In this document: one piece after another, positions 17,815-24,905 of the stretch
How the letters are laid out: every line of letters begins with the position of its first letter
Numbering within the stretch: position 1 is the first letter of the stretch
Origin: Sanguibacter antarcticus
GTDB lineage: Bacteria > Actinomycetota > Actinomycetes > Actinomycetales > Cellulomonadaceae
DNA: 64,000 nucleotides
Direction: 5' to 3'
Assembly: GCF_002564005.1 (NCBI RefSeq)
Contig: NZ_PDJG01000001.1
Span: 3,100,001 to 3,164,000, forward strand
Notes under the pieces: model-generated
The model's database searches: none
What the model was told of the DNA's origin: nothing
The model's input: the letters and a program-made list of their open reading frames with translations, nothing else
Position numbers and translations under genes: made by a program

Positions 17815-18758
17815 GTCAGGTTTCCCATCTCGATGTAGAACGCGTCGACCTCGTCCGCCGGGACGACGGTGACGTCGGCGGATGCGGGTGCTGTCGGAAA
17901 GTCCTTGCGGGTGGCCTTGCCGGTGATCTCGAAGCCCGACTGGATGACGAGGTCGTGAGCCCCGGCGGTCCCCCGGACCGTGCCGTTGAGCTCCATCTTG
18001 AGGAGCTGTCCGTCGGCGTCCTGCCAGAGGCTGACCGGGATGAAGGACTCGAGCATCTCGGCGCTCATCTCGGCGACGGTCTCGGGCGGCAGGTTGAGGA
18101 TCCTGGCGTCCTCCAGCACGGCGGCCAGCGTCACCTCCGTCTCGGAGAACACGCTCCCGTCGTCCTCGGTGTGCACGGACCGGCGCATCTCGGCGCCTCG
18201 CTCCGAGTCCGCGGTGCTCGTGATCGCGTCGCGGACCTCGCAGACGGTCTGGAAGCCGTCGACGAAGCACATGGTGCGCAGGCCGGCGGTCAGGTCGCCT
18301 TCGCCCGGGTCTCCGTAGACGGTCGGGACCTCGACCCACGGGGTCGGTGCGAGCCCGGCGTAGCCGTCGCCGAGCAGGAGATAGTCGACCGCCTCTCCGC
18401 CGATGTGGAGCGTGTCGACGGTGTAGCCGTCGTCGGCGTCGGTCTGCTGGATGAAGACGGACGCCGGGTTGCCGCGGATCGCGACGACCGACTGCGACCC
18501 CGTGCTCTCCTCCCCGTAGGTGGCGTGGAGGTAGGAGATCCCGGTGCTGTCCGTCGAGGAGTCAGACCGGAACGGGCTCGACCCTTCGATCGCGGAGTCG
18601 AGCAGGGCCAGCTGGGCGTCGAAGCGTTCTGCGGCGCGGGCGTCGACCACGTCCCAGTCCGGGAACGCGTCGCCGTCCACGGGTTCGCTCGCGCACCCAC
18701 CGAGCACGGCGACCAAGCATGTCGCGAGCAGCGCCCGGGCGACGGACCGGCCGCGCAT
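17811..18758 (-). CDS. Lipoprotein of unknown function
   Basis: A 315-residue exported lipoprotein. The N-terminus MRGRSVARALLATCLVAVLGGCAS has a lipobox ending in Cys. The rest is a soluble acidic domain in which residues 65-310 resemble LppX/LolA-type lipid-binding folds in length and strand pattern, but I see no decisive motif and this is only a guess. It overlaps the upstream protease gene by one base (TGATG) and the downstream DUF4333 gene by four (ATGA), indicating that the three products are made together at the cell surface. Confidence 0.75.
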   Translation of the reverse strand: MRGRSVARALLATCLVAVLGGCASEPVDGDAFPDWDVVDARAAERFDAQLALLDSAIEGSSPFRSDSSTDSTGISYLHATYGEESTGSQSVVAIRGNPASVFIQQTDADDGYTVDTLHIGGEAVDYLLLGDGYAGLAPTPWVEVPTVYGDPGEGDLTAGLRTMCFVDGFQTVCEVRDAITSTADSERGAEMRRSVHTEDDGSVFSETEVTLAAVLEDARILNLPPETVAEMSAEMLESFIPVSLWQDADGQLLKMELNGTVRGTAGAHDLVIQSGFEITGKATRKDFPTAPASADVTVVPADEVDAFYIEMGNLT

Positions 18759-19870
18759 CACAGCCCGCCTGCCGCGGTGAAGATGTCGAGGGCGCTGGCG
18801 CCGAGCGGCATCCCGCCGAGGTCGTGCTCGCCGCGGAAGGAGGTCGTGGCGACGAGGTATCCAGAGCCTGTCGCGGGGTCGTAGTTGGTCAACCACGCTC
18901 CACCGGAGGCGCCTTGCGTCATGTCGCACTCGATCCCGTACGCGCCGCGCACGGAGGTGAACCAGTCCTCGCTCGCGCAGTACCTCTCGGAGGTGCCGTC
19001 GAACGGCTCGGCCGACGGGTAGCCGACGACCACGATCTCCTCGGCGGGCGTCCCGAACGAGATGCCCTGTCCGCCGGTGACGTCCTGGATGTCGAGGCCC
19101 GAGTCCTCGTCGGGCGCCATGGTGAGGAACGCGAAGTCGTACGCCCAGCCGGCGCCGCTGATCGCCCCGTCCGCGTCGACCGAAGCGGTGTCGGCGAACT
19201 CTTGCGGGCCGTGGGCGGAGAGCGCGAACCAGCGGCCGTAGGGAGCCACCGCGCTGTCGTCGGAGTCGTGGGGCACGAACATGACGTTGGTGCCCCACCC
19301 CGTGTCGCCGGCGAAGTCCCAGAGGCAGTGGGCGGCGGTGATCACGGTGTTCTTGGACGCGGAGGACACGACCGTCGCCGAGCAGACGTAGTCGCCGTCG
19401 TCGAAGGTGATGTACAGGCGCCCGAGCGTCGACTCGGCAAGGCCGGTGGCCGCGAACTCGTCCCCTGCGGTCGTGTTCGGCAGCTGTGCACCGACAGGGT
19501 TCACGGGGCCGGTGCTCGGGTCCACGAGGACGCCCGTCGCGGCGTCGGGAGCGGTGCCGACGCCGGTGTCGTCGGTGTCCGACGGTGTGGTCTCTTTCGG
19601 TTTCGCGTCCTTACGACGATCGTCGGTCCAGTAGTCGTTGATGTCCTGTGACGAGTCGTCGTAGTCGTGGCGCAACGAGACGGTGTCCGACTCGATGGGT
19701 GGGCCGATCTGGGAGTTCTTGACCCCGGCGACCGGCTCGCCCTCGATGGGGTCAGCGCACCCTGCTACGACAGCGAGCACGAGCAGCAGCGCTGCGGTGT
19801 GCGTCCTCGTGCGGCGGGCCGGTCCGGTACGCGATGTCGCCACGGGGCGCGAGCGGAGGGGAAAACGCAT
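18758..19870 (-). CDS. Trypsin-like serine protease lipoprotein
   Basis: A 370-residue chymotrypsin-fold protease anchored as a lipoprotein (signal region LLLVLAVVAGC). The catalytic triad is visible: His in NTVITAAHCLWDF, Asp in WAYDFAFL and Ser in DMTQGASGGAWLTNY. Two further cysteines (YVCSATVV paired with AAHC; RYCASEDW with IECDM) probably form disulfides. An Asp/Thr-rich linker of about 100 residues separates the anchor from the protease. It is the first gene of the protease-lipoprotein-DUF4333 unit. A LacI-operator-like site lies about 80 bp upstream of its start. Confidence 0.88.
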   Translation of the reverse strand: MRFPLRSRPVATSRTGPARRTRTHTAALLLVLAVVAGCADPIEGEPVAGVKNSQIGPPIESDTVSLRHDYDDSSQDINDYWTDDRRKDAKPKETTPSDTDDTGVGTAPDAATGVLVDPSTGPVNPVGAQLPNTTAGDEFAATGLAESTLGRLYITFDDGDYVCSATVVSSASKNTVITAAHCLWDFAGDTGWGTNVMFVPHDSDDSAVAPYGRWFALSAHGPQEFADTASVDADGAISGAGWAYDFAFLTMAPDEDSGLDIQDVTGGQGISFGTPAEEIVVVGYPSAEPFDGTSERYCASEDWFTSVRGAYGIECDMTQGASGGAWLTNYDPATGSGYLVATTSFRGEHDLGGMPLGASALDIFTAAGGL

Positions 19871-19950
19871 AGCGTGAGGATCCCACGGAATGAGAACACC
19901 GACGTGGGCCGTCCGGACGGTGCTGTTGCCGTGAGGTCACGGCTGTGCAT

Positions 19951-19964
19951 GTGAATCGTTTAAC
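19951..19964. promoter_or_regulatory. LacI-type operator-like site
   Basis: GTGAATCGTTTAAC, an imperfect dyad centred on CG, lies in the divergent spacer between the protease lipoprotein gene (minus strand) and the 57-residue ORF (plus strand). It shares TGAATCGTTT exactly with the perfect dyad at 21588-21605. LacI-family regulators bind such CG-centred palindromes; no LacI gene is in the window. Confidence 0.45.
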
Positions 19965-20000
19965 TATCGTCTCGTCTTCATGCATCGTGGGTATCTTGAC

Positions 20001-20030
20001 CACCGGATGGAGATCTCCCTCCATCCGGTG
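20001..20030. other. Perfect 12-bp stem hairpin
   Basis: CACCGGATGGAG at 20001-20012 pairs exactly with CTCCATCCGGTG at 20019-20030 around a six-base loop. It lies 43 bp upstream of the 57-residue ORF, on the same transcript if the promoter is near the LacI-like site. It could be an attenuator or an mRNA stabiliser; there is no U-tract. Confidence 0.6.
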
Positions 20031-20073
20031 CAGGGCGGCTGGCTAGGGGCTGGCTGTCGGGAACTGGGGTGGC

Positions 20074-20247
20074 ATGAGCGAGTCAGACGATCAACAGGTC
20101 GACCAGGTGGAGTCCGTGACGCGCAGGGTGCAGAGCGCGGACCGGTCTCGGGCGCGGTACGACGCGTTCTTCGGCGATTCTTCGGCTTTCTCCGACCCCA
20201 ACCATGTCTGGGACGAGATGAACGGCGGTCCGCTCGACGAGCCGTGA
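20074..20247 (+). CDS. Small acidic protein, 57 residues, unknown
   Basis: A short open frame, ATG to TGA, encoding MSESDDQQVDQVESVTRRVQ followed by SADRSRARYDAFFGDSSAFS and a tail ending NGGPLDEP. Codon use is GC-rich at third positions like its neighbours, and it fills a 400-bp gap between the protease and the FAD oxidoreductase. It is acidic, helical at the start, and aromatic in the middle (RYDAFFGD). No family is recognised. It could be a translated leader of the oxidoreductase operon, which starts 45 bp downstream. A ribosome site (GGGGTGG) is weak. Confidence 0.5.
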   Translation: MSESDDQQVDQVESVTRRVQSADRSRARYDAFFGDSSAFSDPNHVWDEMNGGPLDEP

Positions 20248-20291
20248 CCTTCTCGCCGGGCACAGGACGCCGTCGTCCCTACGATGGATCC

Positions 20292-21593
20292 ATGGACTGC
20301 GACGTCGTGGTGGTGGGGGCCGGCATCGCCGGTCTGGAGTGCGCGAGGAGCCTGCACGAGCACGGTGCCGCGGTGCGCGTGGTCGAGTCTGGGGACGCGG
20401 TCGGCGGCCGGGTGCGCTCGGATGCCGTCGACGGTTTCACGGTCGACCGGGGCTTCCAGCTGCTCAATCCTGCCTACCCGGCGGTCCGTGCGCGCGTCGA
20501 CGTCGGTGCGCTCGACCTGCGCCCGCTCCTCCCTGGGGTCGCGGTGCGGCGCGACGACCGGCTCGCGCTCCTCTCCGACCCACGCCGCGCGCCACGCCTC
20601 CTCGGCCAGACGCTGCGCAGCGGCTACGTGCGCCCGCTCGAGCTCGCGGCGCTCGCCCGCTGGGCCGCGCCCGCGCTCGGCCGGGCGAGCCGTCTCGTCG
20701 ACGGAGCCGACGAGACGCTCGCGAGCTCGCTCGACCGCGCGGGCGTCGACGGGCGGATCCGCCACGAGGTTCTCGCGCCGTTCCTCGCCGGTGTCCTCGC
20801 TGAGGACGACGGCACGACGTCGGCCGCGTTCGTGCGTCTTCTCGTGCGGATGTTCCTGCTCGGTACGCCGGGCGTCCCAGCAGGTGGGATGTGCGAGCTC
20901 CCTGCCCAGCTGGCCCGCGACCTGCCCGACGTAGTGCTCGGCACCCGGGTCTTGTCGGTCGAGCGGACCGGGAGCGGCACGGGGCGAGGGGGCGTGCGGG
21001 TGCGGACCGTCGGTGGTGAGATCACGGCGCGCGCCGCCGTCGTCGCGACGGACCCGGCGACGGCCGAGGCTCTCGTCGGTGTGCGCGCGCCGGCGACGAA
21101 GGGCCTCGTGACGCACTGGTATGTCACGGACGAGGCTCCGCGCACAGATGCGGCCATCGTCGTGGACGGGCGTCGGCGCGGCGGGTCCCGGCCTGGCCCT
21201 GTCGTCAACGCCGCCGTCATGAGCAACGCCGCACCCACGTATGCGCCGCCCGGGCAGCACCTCGTCCAGGTCACGTGCCTGCTTGGTGCGGAGCCGCCCG
21301 CGGAGAGTGAGGTGCGGCGCCAGGCCGGCGAGATGTTCGGGGCGAGCACGTCGAGGTGGCACGAGATCGCGCGCCACGTCGTCCCCGGGGCTCTGCCGGT
21401 CCAGCCGTCGCCGCTCGTCGCGCGCCAGGAGGTCGACCTCGGTGGTGGGGTGTACGTCTGCGGCGACCACCGGGACACCGCGTCGCTGCAGGGAGCCCTC
21501 GTGTCCGGCGCTCGGACTGCCGACGCGGTCCGACGCCGGCTCGGCGGAGGCTCTGCCGAGGACCTCGGGCTCGAATCCAGGGTCCGCTGGTGA
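20292..21593 (+). CDS. FAD-dependent oxidoreductase, amine-oxidase/phytoene-desaturase-like
   Basis: A 433-residue flavoprotein. It opens directly with the Rossmann FAD motif VVVVGAGIAGLECARSL and the GG doublet downstream (VGGRVRSDAVDGF, FQLLNPAYPAV). A C-terminal VYVCGDHRDTASLQGALVSG segment matches the second FAD-binding motif of amine oxidase, protoporphyrinogen oxidase and desaturase families. The substrate is unknown; the absence of crt genes nearby argues against a carotenoid role. The ATG at 20292 is immediately before the motif; an overlapping ATG at 20284 is in another frame. Its stop codon lies within the palindrome at 21588-21605. Confidence 0.82.
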   Translation: MDCDVVVVGAGIAGLECARSLHEHGAAVRVVESGDAVGGRVRSDAVDGFTVDRGFQLLNPAYPAVRARVDVGALDLRPLLPGVAVRRDDRLALLSDPRRAPRLLGQTLRSGYVRPLELAALARWAAPALGRASRLVDGADETLASSLDRAGVDGRIRHEVLAPFLAGVLAEDDGTTSAAFVRLLVRMFLLGTPGVPAGGMCELPAQLARDLPDVVLGTRVLSVERTGSGTGRGGVRVRTVGGEITARAAVVATDPATAEALVGVRAPATKGLVTHWYVTDEAPRTDAAIVVDGRRRGGSRPGPVVNAAVMSNAAPTYAPPGQHLVQVTCLLGAEPPAESEVRRQAGEMFGASTSRWHEIARHVVPGALPVQPSPLVARQEVDLGGGVYVCGDHRDTASLQGALVSGARTADAVRRRLGGGSAEDLGLESRVRW

Positions 21594-21605
21594 ATCGTTT
21601 CACCA
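21588..21605. promoter_or_regulatory. Perfect LacI-type operator
   Basis: TGGTGAATCGTTTCACCA: seven-base arms TGGTGAA and TTCACCA around TCGT. The site overlaps the stop codon of the FAD oxidoreductase and lies about 90 bp upstream of the secreted CBM6 protein, where a carbohydrate-responsive repressor would act. The half-site matches the one at 19951-19964. Confidence 0.65.
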
Positions 21606-21694
21606 CCCTATCGATATGTCCGGTTGACGCCTAGACTCTCGACGGCACAGGCCTCCCGCACGATTGCGGGAGCACACCTACCGAGAGGACCATC

Positions 21695-22990
21695 GTGGTA
21701 TATCGGATCAATCGGCGCACAGGCGCCGTCCTCACCGCAGCAGCGGCTCTGGGCTTCGTCGGCCCCGCGCCGGCGACCGCCGCCGTCCTCCCGACCGCCG
21801 ACGCCGTCGCTGTAGCCACGCAGGTCGAGGCAGAAGACTTCACCGACTACGAAGACAGCTCGAGCTGGCACTCGGGAGACTGCGGCTCTGGCCCGGTCGA
21901 CATGCAGGTCACCTCGGACACGGGCGGCGGCTGCAACGTCGGGTGGACGAAGGCCGGAGAGTGGCTCGAGTACGACATCACGACGGCGAACGCCGGGACC
22001 GTGGACCTCGCGCTCCGCGTGGCAGCCAAGAATGATGGCAAGCGCGCGCAGGTCTCCATCGACGGGACCGTCGCAGGCGTCGTCACCGCGAGCGGCGAGG
22101 GCTGGCAGTCGTGGACCACCGAGACCATCTCCGGGGTCGAGACGAGCTCCGGGAGCCACGTCGTCCGGGTGACGTTCCTGGACGGCGACATGAACCTGAA
22201 CTGGCTCTCCTCTGCGGAGCTCGAGACGGTCGACCCTGCGGAACAGGACTTCACTGACGGGTTCCTCCTCTCGCACGACTTCGACGACGACGACATGGGC
22301 CCGTTCGTCAGCTGCACGACGAAGAGCCCGAACTACGCGAAGGCTGTCGACGGGCGCTTGGAGACCCACTGGTACGAGACGTCCTACGACGGCAGCAGGA
22401 TGACGAAGGGAGCTGAGGCCTGCGGTGACCCGGAGGTCGTCGGGAACGACGTCGGCTACCTGACGTACAAGCACGCGTGGATGGGCTTCACCCTGAACCT
22501 CGACGAGGGTTTCGTGGCTGAGAACCCCTACACGCAGGCCGGGCTCGCGCAGGTCTTCGGGTTCGACGACAGCCTGGGCATGTCGAGCTGGACTGCGCTG
22601 CTGGAGTACACCGACGGTGACCTGACCTGGGTCGACAGGATCGACATGGGCATGAACCGGCAGAACGCCGTCATCATGGAGGACGTCCCCCGGGACCAGG
22701 ACCTGCAGATCATCATCCACGTCGAGCTGTCGAAGGCCGACAAGGGCACGGTCGAGGTGTACGTCGACGGAGACCTGAAGTACAGCCGGTACGACGCCAA
22801 CGTCGGTATGGGGACCTTCACGGACGACGACGAGCAGGCCGATGTCTCGTACACCGAGTTCAAGATCGGACAGTACGACCACACGGACTCTGAGTACGTG
22901 AGCGGCGAGGAGCGGATCGTCTACTACGACAACGTCTCCTGGTTCAACGGAGAAGACGGCTACGACGTCGTCGATCCCTCGAAGGGCTGA
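21695..22990 (+). CDS. Secreted CBM6 protein with polysaccharide-lyase-like domain
   Basis: A 431-residue secreted protein with a signal peptide (basic start MVYRINRRTG, hydrophobic core, cleavage near PATAA). Residues about 45-180 match a CBM6 carbohydrate-binding module (VEAEDFTDYEDSS, VGWTKAGEWLEYDI, SSGSHVVRVTFLDGDMNLNW). The C-terminal 240 residues resemble beta-jelly-roll polysaccharide lyases or LamG-type domains (DGRLETHWYETSYDG, GYLTYKHAWMGFTLN, VEVYVDGDLKYSRYD), probably PF14099-like; that part is inference. The GTG start has GAGAGG upstream. A perfect LacI-type operator precedes it. A role in degrading plant or algal uronan is plausible but unproven. Confidence 0.68.
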   Translation: MVYRINRRTGAVLTAAAALGFVGPAPATAAVLPTADAVAVATQVEAEDFTDYEDSSSWHSGDCGSGPVDMQVTSDTGGGCNVGWTKAGEWLEYDITTANAGTVDLALRVAAKNDGKRAQVSIDGTVAGVVTASGEGWQSWTTETISGVETSSGSHVVRVTFLDGDMNLNWLSSAELETVDPAEQDFTDGFLLSHDFDDDDMGPFVSCTTKSPNYAKAVDGRLETHWYETSYDGSRMTKGAEACGDPEVVGNDVGYLTYKHAWMGFTLNLDEGFVAENPYTQAGLAQVFGFDDSLGMSSWTALLEYTDGDLTWVDRIDMGMNRQNAVIMEDVPRDQDLQIIIHVELSKADKGTVEVYVDGDLKYSRYDANVGMGTFTDDDEQADVSYTEFKIGQYDHTDSEYVSGEERIVYYDNVSWFNGEDGYDVVDPSKG

Positions 22991-23013
22991 CGCGACAGCG
23001 TCGCACCCGTGAA

Positions 23014-23051
23014 CGACGAAGGGCCCCCGGTCTGCTGGGGGCCCTTCGTCG
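23014..23051. terminator. Bidirectional hairpin terminator
   Basis: CGACGAAGGGCCCCC (23014-23028) pairs perfectly over 15 bp with GGGGGCCCTTCGTCG (23037-23051) around an eight-base loop. It sits between the convergent CBM6 gene and purB and can serve both. Confidence 0.85.
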
Positions 23052-23059
23052 CGTGCGGG

Positions 23060-24526
23060 CTAGAGGTAGTCGGCCACCAGCTGCTCGGCGAGGCCCACGT
23101 AGGACCCGGGCGACATTGCGGCGAGGCGTGCGGCGAGGTCGTCGGGCAGGCTGAGGCCCGCGATGAACGTCCGGAGGTCGTCGCCGTCGATGCGGTGACC
23201 GCGGGTGAGGTCCTTGAGGCGCTCGTACGGGTTCTCCATGCCGGTGACGCCGGCGACGGACGCAGCGCGCATAGCCGACTGGATCGCCTCCCCCAGGACC
23301 TCCCAGTTGCCGTCGAGGTCGACCGCGAGCAGCTCGTGGTTGACGGCGAGCGCGGTGAGACCGCGGCGCACGTTGTCGATCGCGAGGAGCGAGTGGCCGA
23401 ACGCCGGACCGATGTTGCGCTGCGTCGTGGAGTCCGTGAGGTCGCGCTGCATCCTGCTCGTGACGAGCGTCGCGGAGAGCGTGTCGAGCAGCGCGCAGGA
23501 GATCTCGAGGTTGGCCTCGGCGTTCTCGAAGCGGATGGGGTTGACCTTGTGCGGCATCGTCGAGGAGCCGGTCGCGCCCGGGACGGGGATCTGCTGGAAG
23601 AACCCGAGCGAGATGTACGTCCACACGTCGGTCGCGAGGTTGTGGAGGATCCGGTTGAACCGGGCGACGTCCGCGTAGAGCTCGGACTGCCAGTCGTGGC
23701 TCTCGATCTGGGTGGTGAGCGGGTTCCACGTGAGGCCGAGGCCTTCGACGAACGCCTTCGAGACCGCGGGCCAGTCCGTCCCGGGGACGGCGACGACGTG
23801 CGCGCCGTAGGTGCCGGTCGCTCCGTTGAGCTTGCCGAGGTACTCGGCGCCCTCGACGCGGCGGACCTGACGGCCGAGGCGGTGCGCGAGGACCGCGAGC
23901 TCCTTGCCGACCGTGGTCGGGGTCGCGGGCTGGCCGTGGGTGCGGCTGAGCATCGGGACGCCCGCGTGCTCGTGCGCCATCGCCGAGATCTGCTCGACGA
24001 GGTTGCGCGCGGCCGGGAGCCACACGTCCTGGACCGCGCCCTGCACCATGAGGGCATAGGAGAGGTTGTTGACATCTTCGCTCGTGCACGCGAAGTGGAC
24101 GAGCTCGCCGACACCGGGCAGCACCGTGTCGGCTCCGACCATCCCCGGCGCCGCGGCCAGGCGTCGCTTGAGGAAGTACTCGACGGCCTTGACGTCGTGG
24201 ACGGTCTCGCGCTCGATCTCGGCCATCTCCGCGATCCCGACCGCGCCGAAGTCGTCGACGACCGTGCGCAGGTACGTCTTGTCCGCGTCGCTCAGGCGCG
24301 GCGCACCGGGCACGACGGGGCCCTCGGGCGTGCCGTCCGTGAGCGCGATGAGCCACTCGACCTCGACGTGCAGGCGTTCCCTGTTGAGCGCCGCCTCCGA
24401 CAGGTGGTCCACGAGCGGTGCGACGGTCGAACGGTAGCGACCGTCGAGCGGCCCGAGGGCGATGTGGGGCGTGACGTCCGCAAGGCTGGCGCGCGTCGAG
24501 ACGGGGTGCTGGGAGCTGTTCGGCAT
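23060..24526 (-). CDS. purB: Adenylosuccinate lyase
   Basis: Catalyses two beta-eliminations in purine synthesis: SAICAR to AICAR and adenylosuccinate to AMP. The 488-residue protein carries the fumarase/aspartase signature in GSSTMPHKVNPIRFENAEAN, and the other active-site histidine regions (ACTSEDVNNLSYA, RTHGQPATPTTVGKEL). It is of the longer E. coli-like type (LGPLDGRYRSTVAPL). The ATG at 24526 has GGAGG nine bases upstream; an in-frame ATG at 24535 abuts that GGAGG and is less likely. It is monocistronic here. Confidence 0.96.
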   Translation of the reverse strand: MPNSSQHPVSTRASLADVTPHIALGPLDGRYRSTVAPLVDHLSEAALNRERLHVEVEWLIALTDGTPEGPVVPGAPRLSDADKTYLRTVVDDFGAVGIAEMAEIERETVHDVKAVEYFLKRRLAAAPGMVGADTVLPGVGELVHFACTSEDVNNLSYALMVQGAVQDVWLPAARNLVEQISAMAHEHAGVPMLSRTHGQPATPTTVGKELAVLAHRLGRQVRRVEGAEYLGKLNGATGTYGAHVVAVPGTDWPAVSKAFVEGLGLTWNPLTTQIESHDWQSELYADVARFNRILHNLATDVWTYISLGFFQQIPVPGATGSSTMPHKVNPIRFENAEANLEISCALLDTLSATLVTSRMQRDLTDSTTQRNIGPAFGHSLLAIDNVRRGLTALAVNHELLAVDLDGNWEVLGEAIQSAMRAASVAGVTGMENPYERLKDLTRGHRIDGDDLRTFIAGLSLPDDLAARLAAMSPGSYVGLAEQLVADYL

Positions 24527-24668
24527 GGGCGTCATCCTCCCACGGGAGGCCGCCACGATGCCGGAACGTCCGGAAGGTGCTGTGCACAGGGCAGGGTGCG
24601 TCTGTGCTGCTCCCCAGCGGAAGGTCGGTCGGCTCCCCAGCCTGCTCGGAGGCCCCTACCGTCGCGGC

Positions 24669-24905
24669 ATGCCCCTGACCCACGACATCAGCAGCCTCAC
24701 GGCCACCCTGACCCTCGTCGAGCTGGACGTGGCCGACGCGGCGGCCGCGCTGAGCAGCGCGAGCCTCGTCGACTGGGTCTCGACGTCCGCGAGCCTCTAT
24801 CAGGAGGTCCTGGCCGCAGCGGCCCTCCAGCTGACGAGCCTCGACACCGTGCTCGACAACGCTCGGACGTCGCTCACGAGCGCCGCCGCGAGCGCCACCG
24901 CATGA
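24669..24905 (+). CDS. Small helical protein paired with alpha/beta hydrolase
   Basis: A 78-residue Ala/Ser/Leu-rich protein predicted to be two helices around a turn at LVDWVSTSAS. Size and layout recall WXG100-like ESX secretion partners, though the exact WxG is not present (WVS instead). Its stop overlaps the ATG of the hydrolase gene (ATGA), so the two are made together. The start ATG follows purB divergently. I do not recognise a named family; the WXG-like idea is inference from size, composition and partner. Confidence 0.6.
   Translation: MPLTHDISSLTATLTLVELDVADAAAALSSASLVDWVSTSASLYQEVLAAAALQLTSLDTVLDNARTSLTSAAASATA

Noticed and set aside
23009-24901. Long open frame on the plus strand running across purB into the hydrolase gene
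   Set aside because: It is antisense to purB, which has full family signatures; only the part from 24902 onward reads as a real protein.
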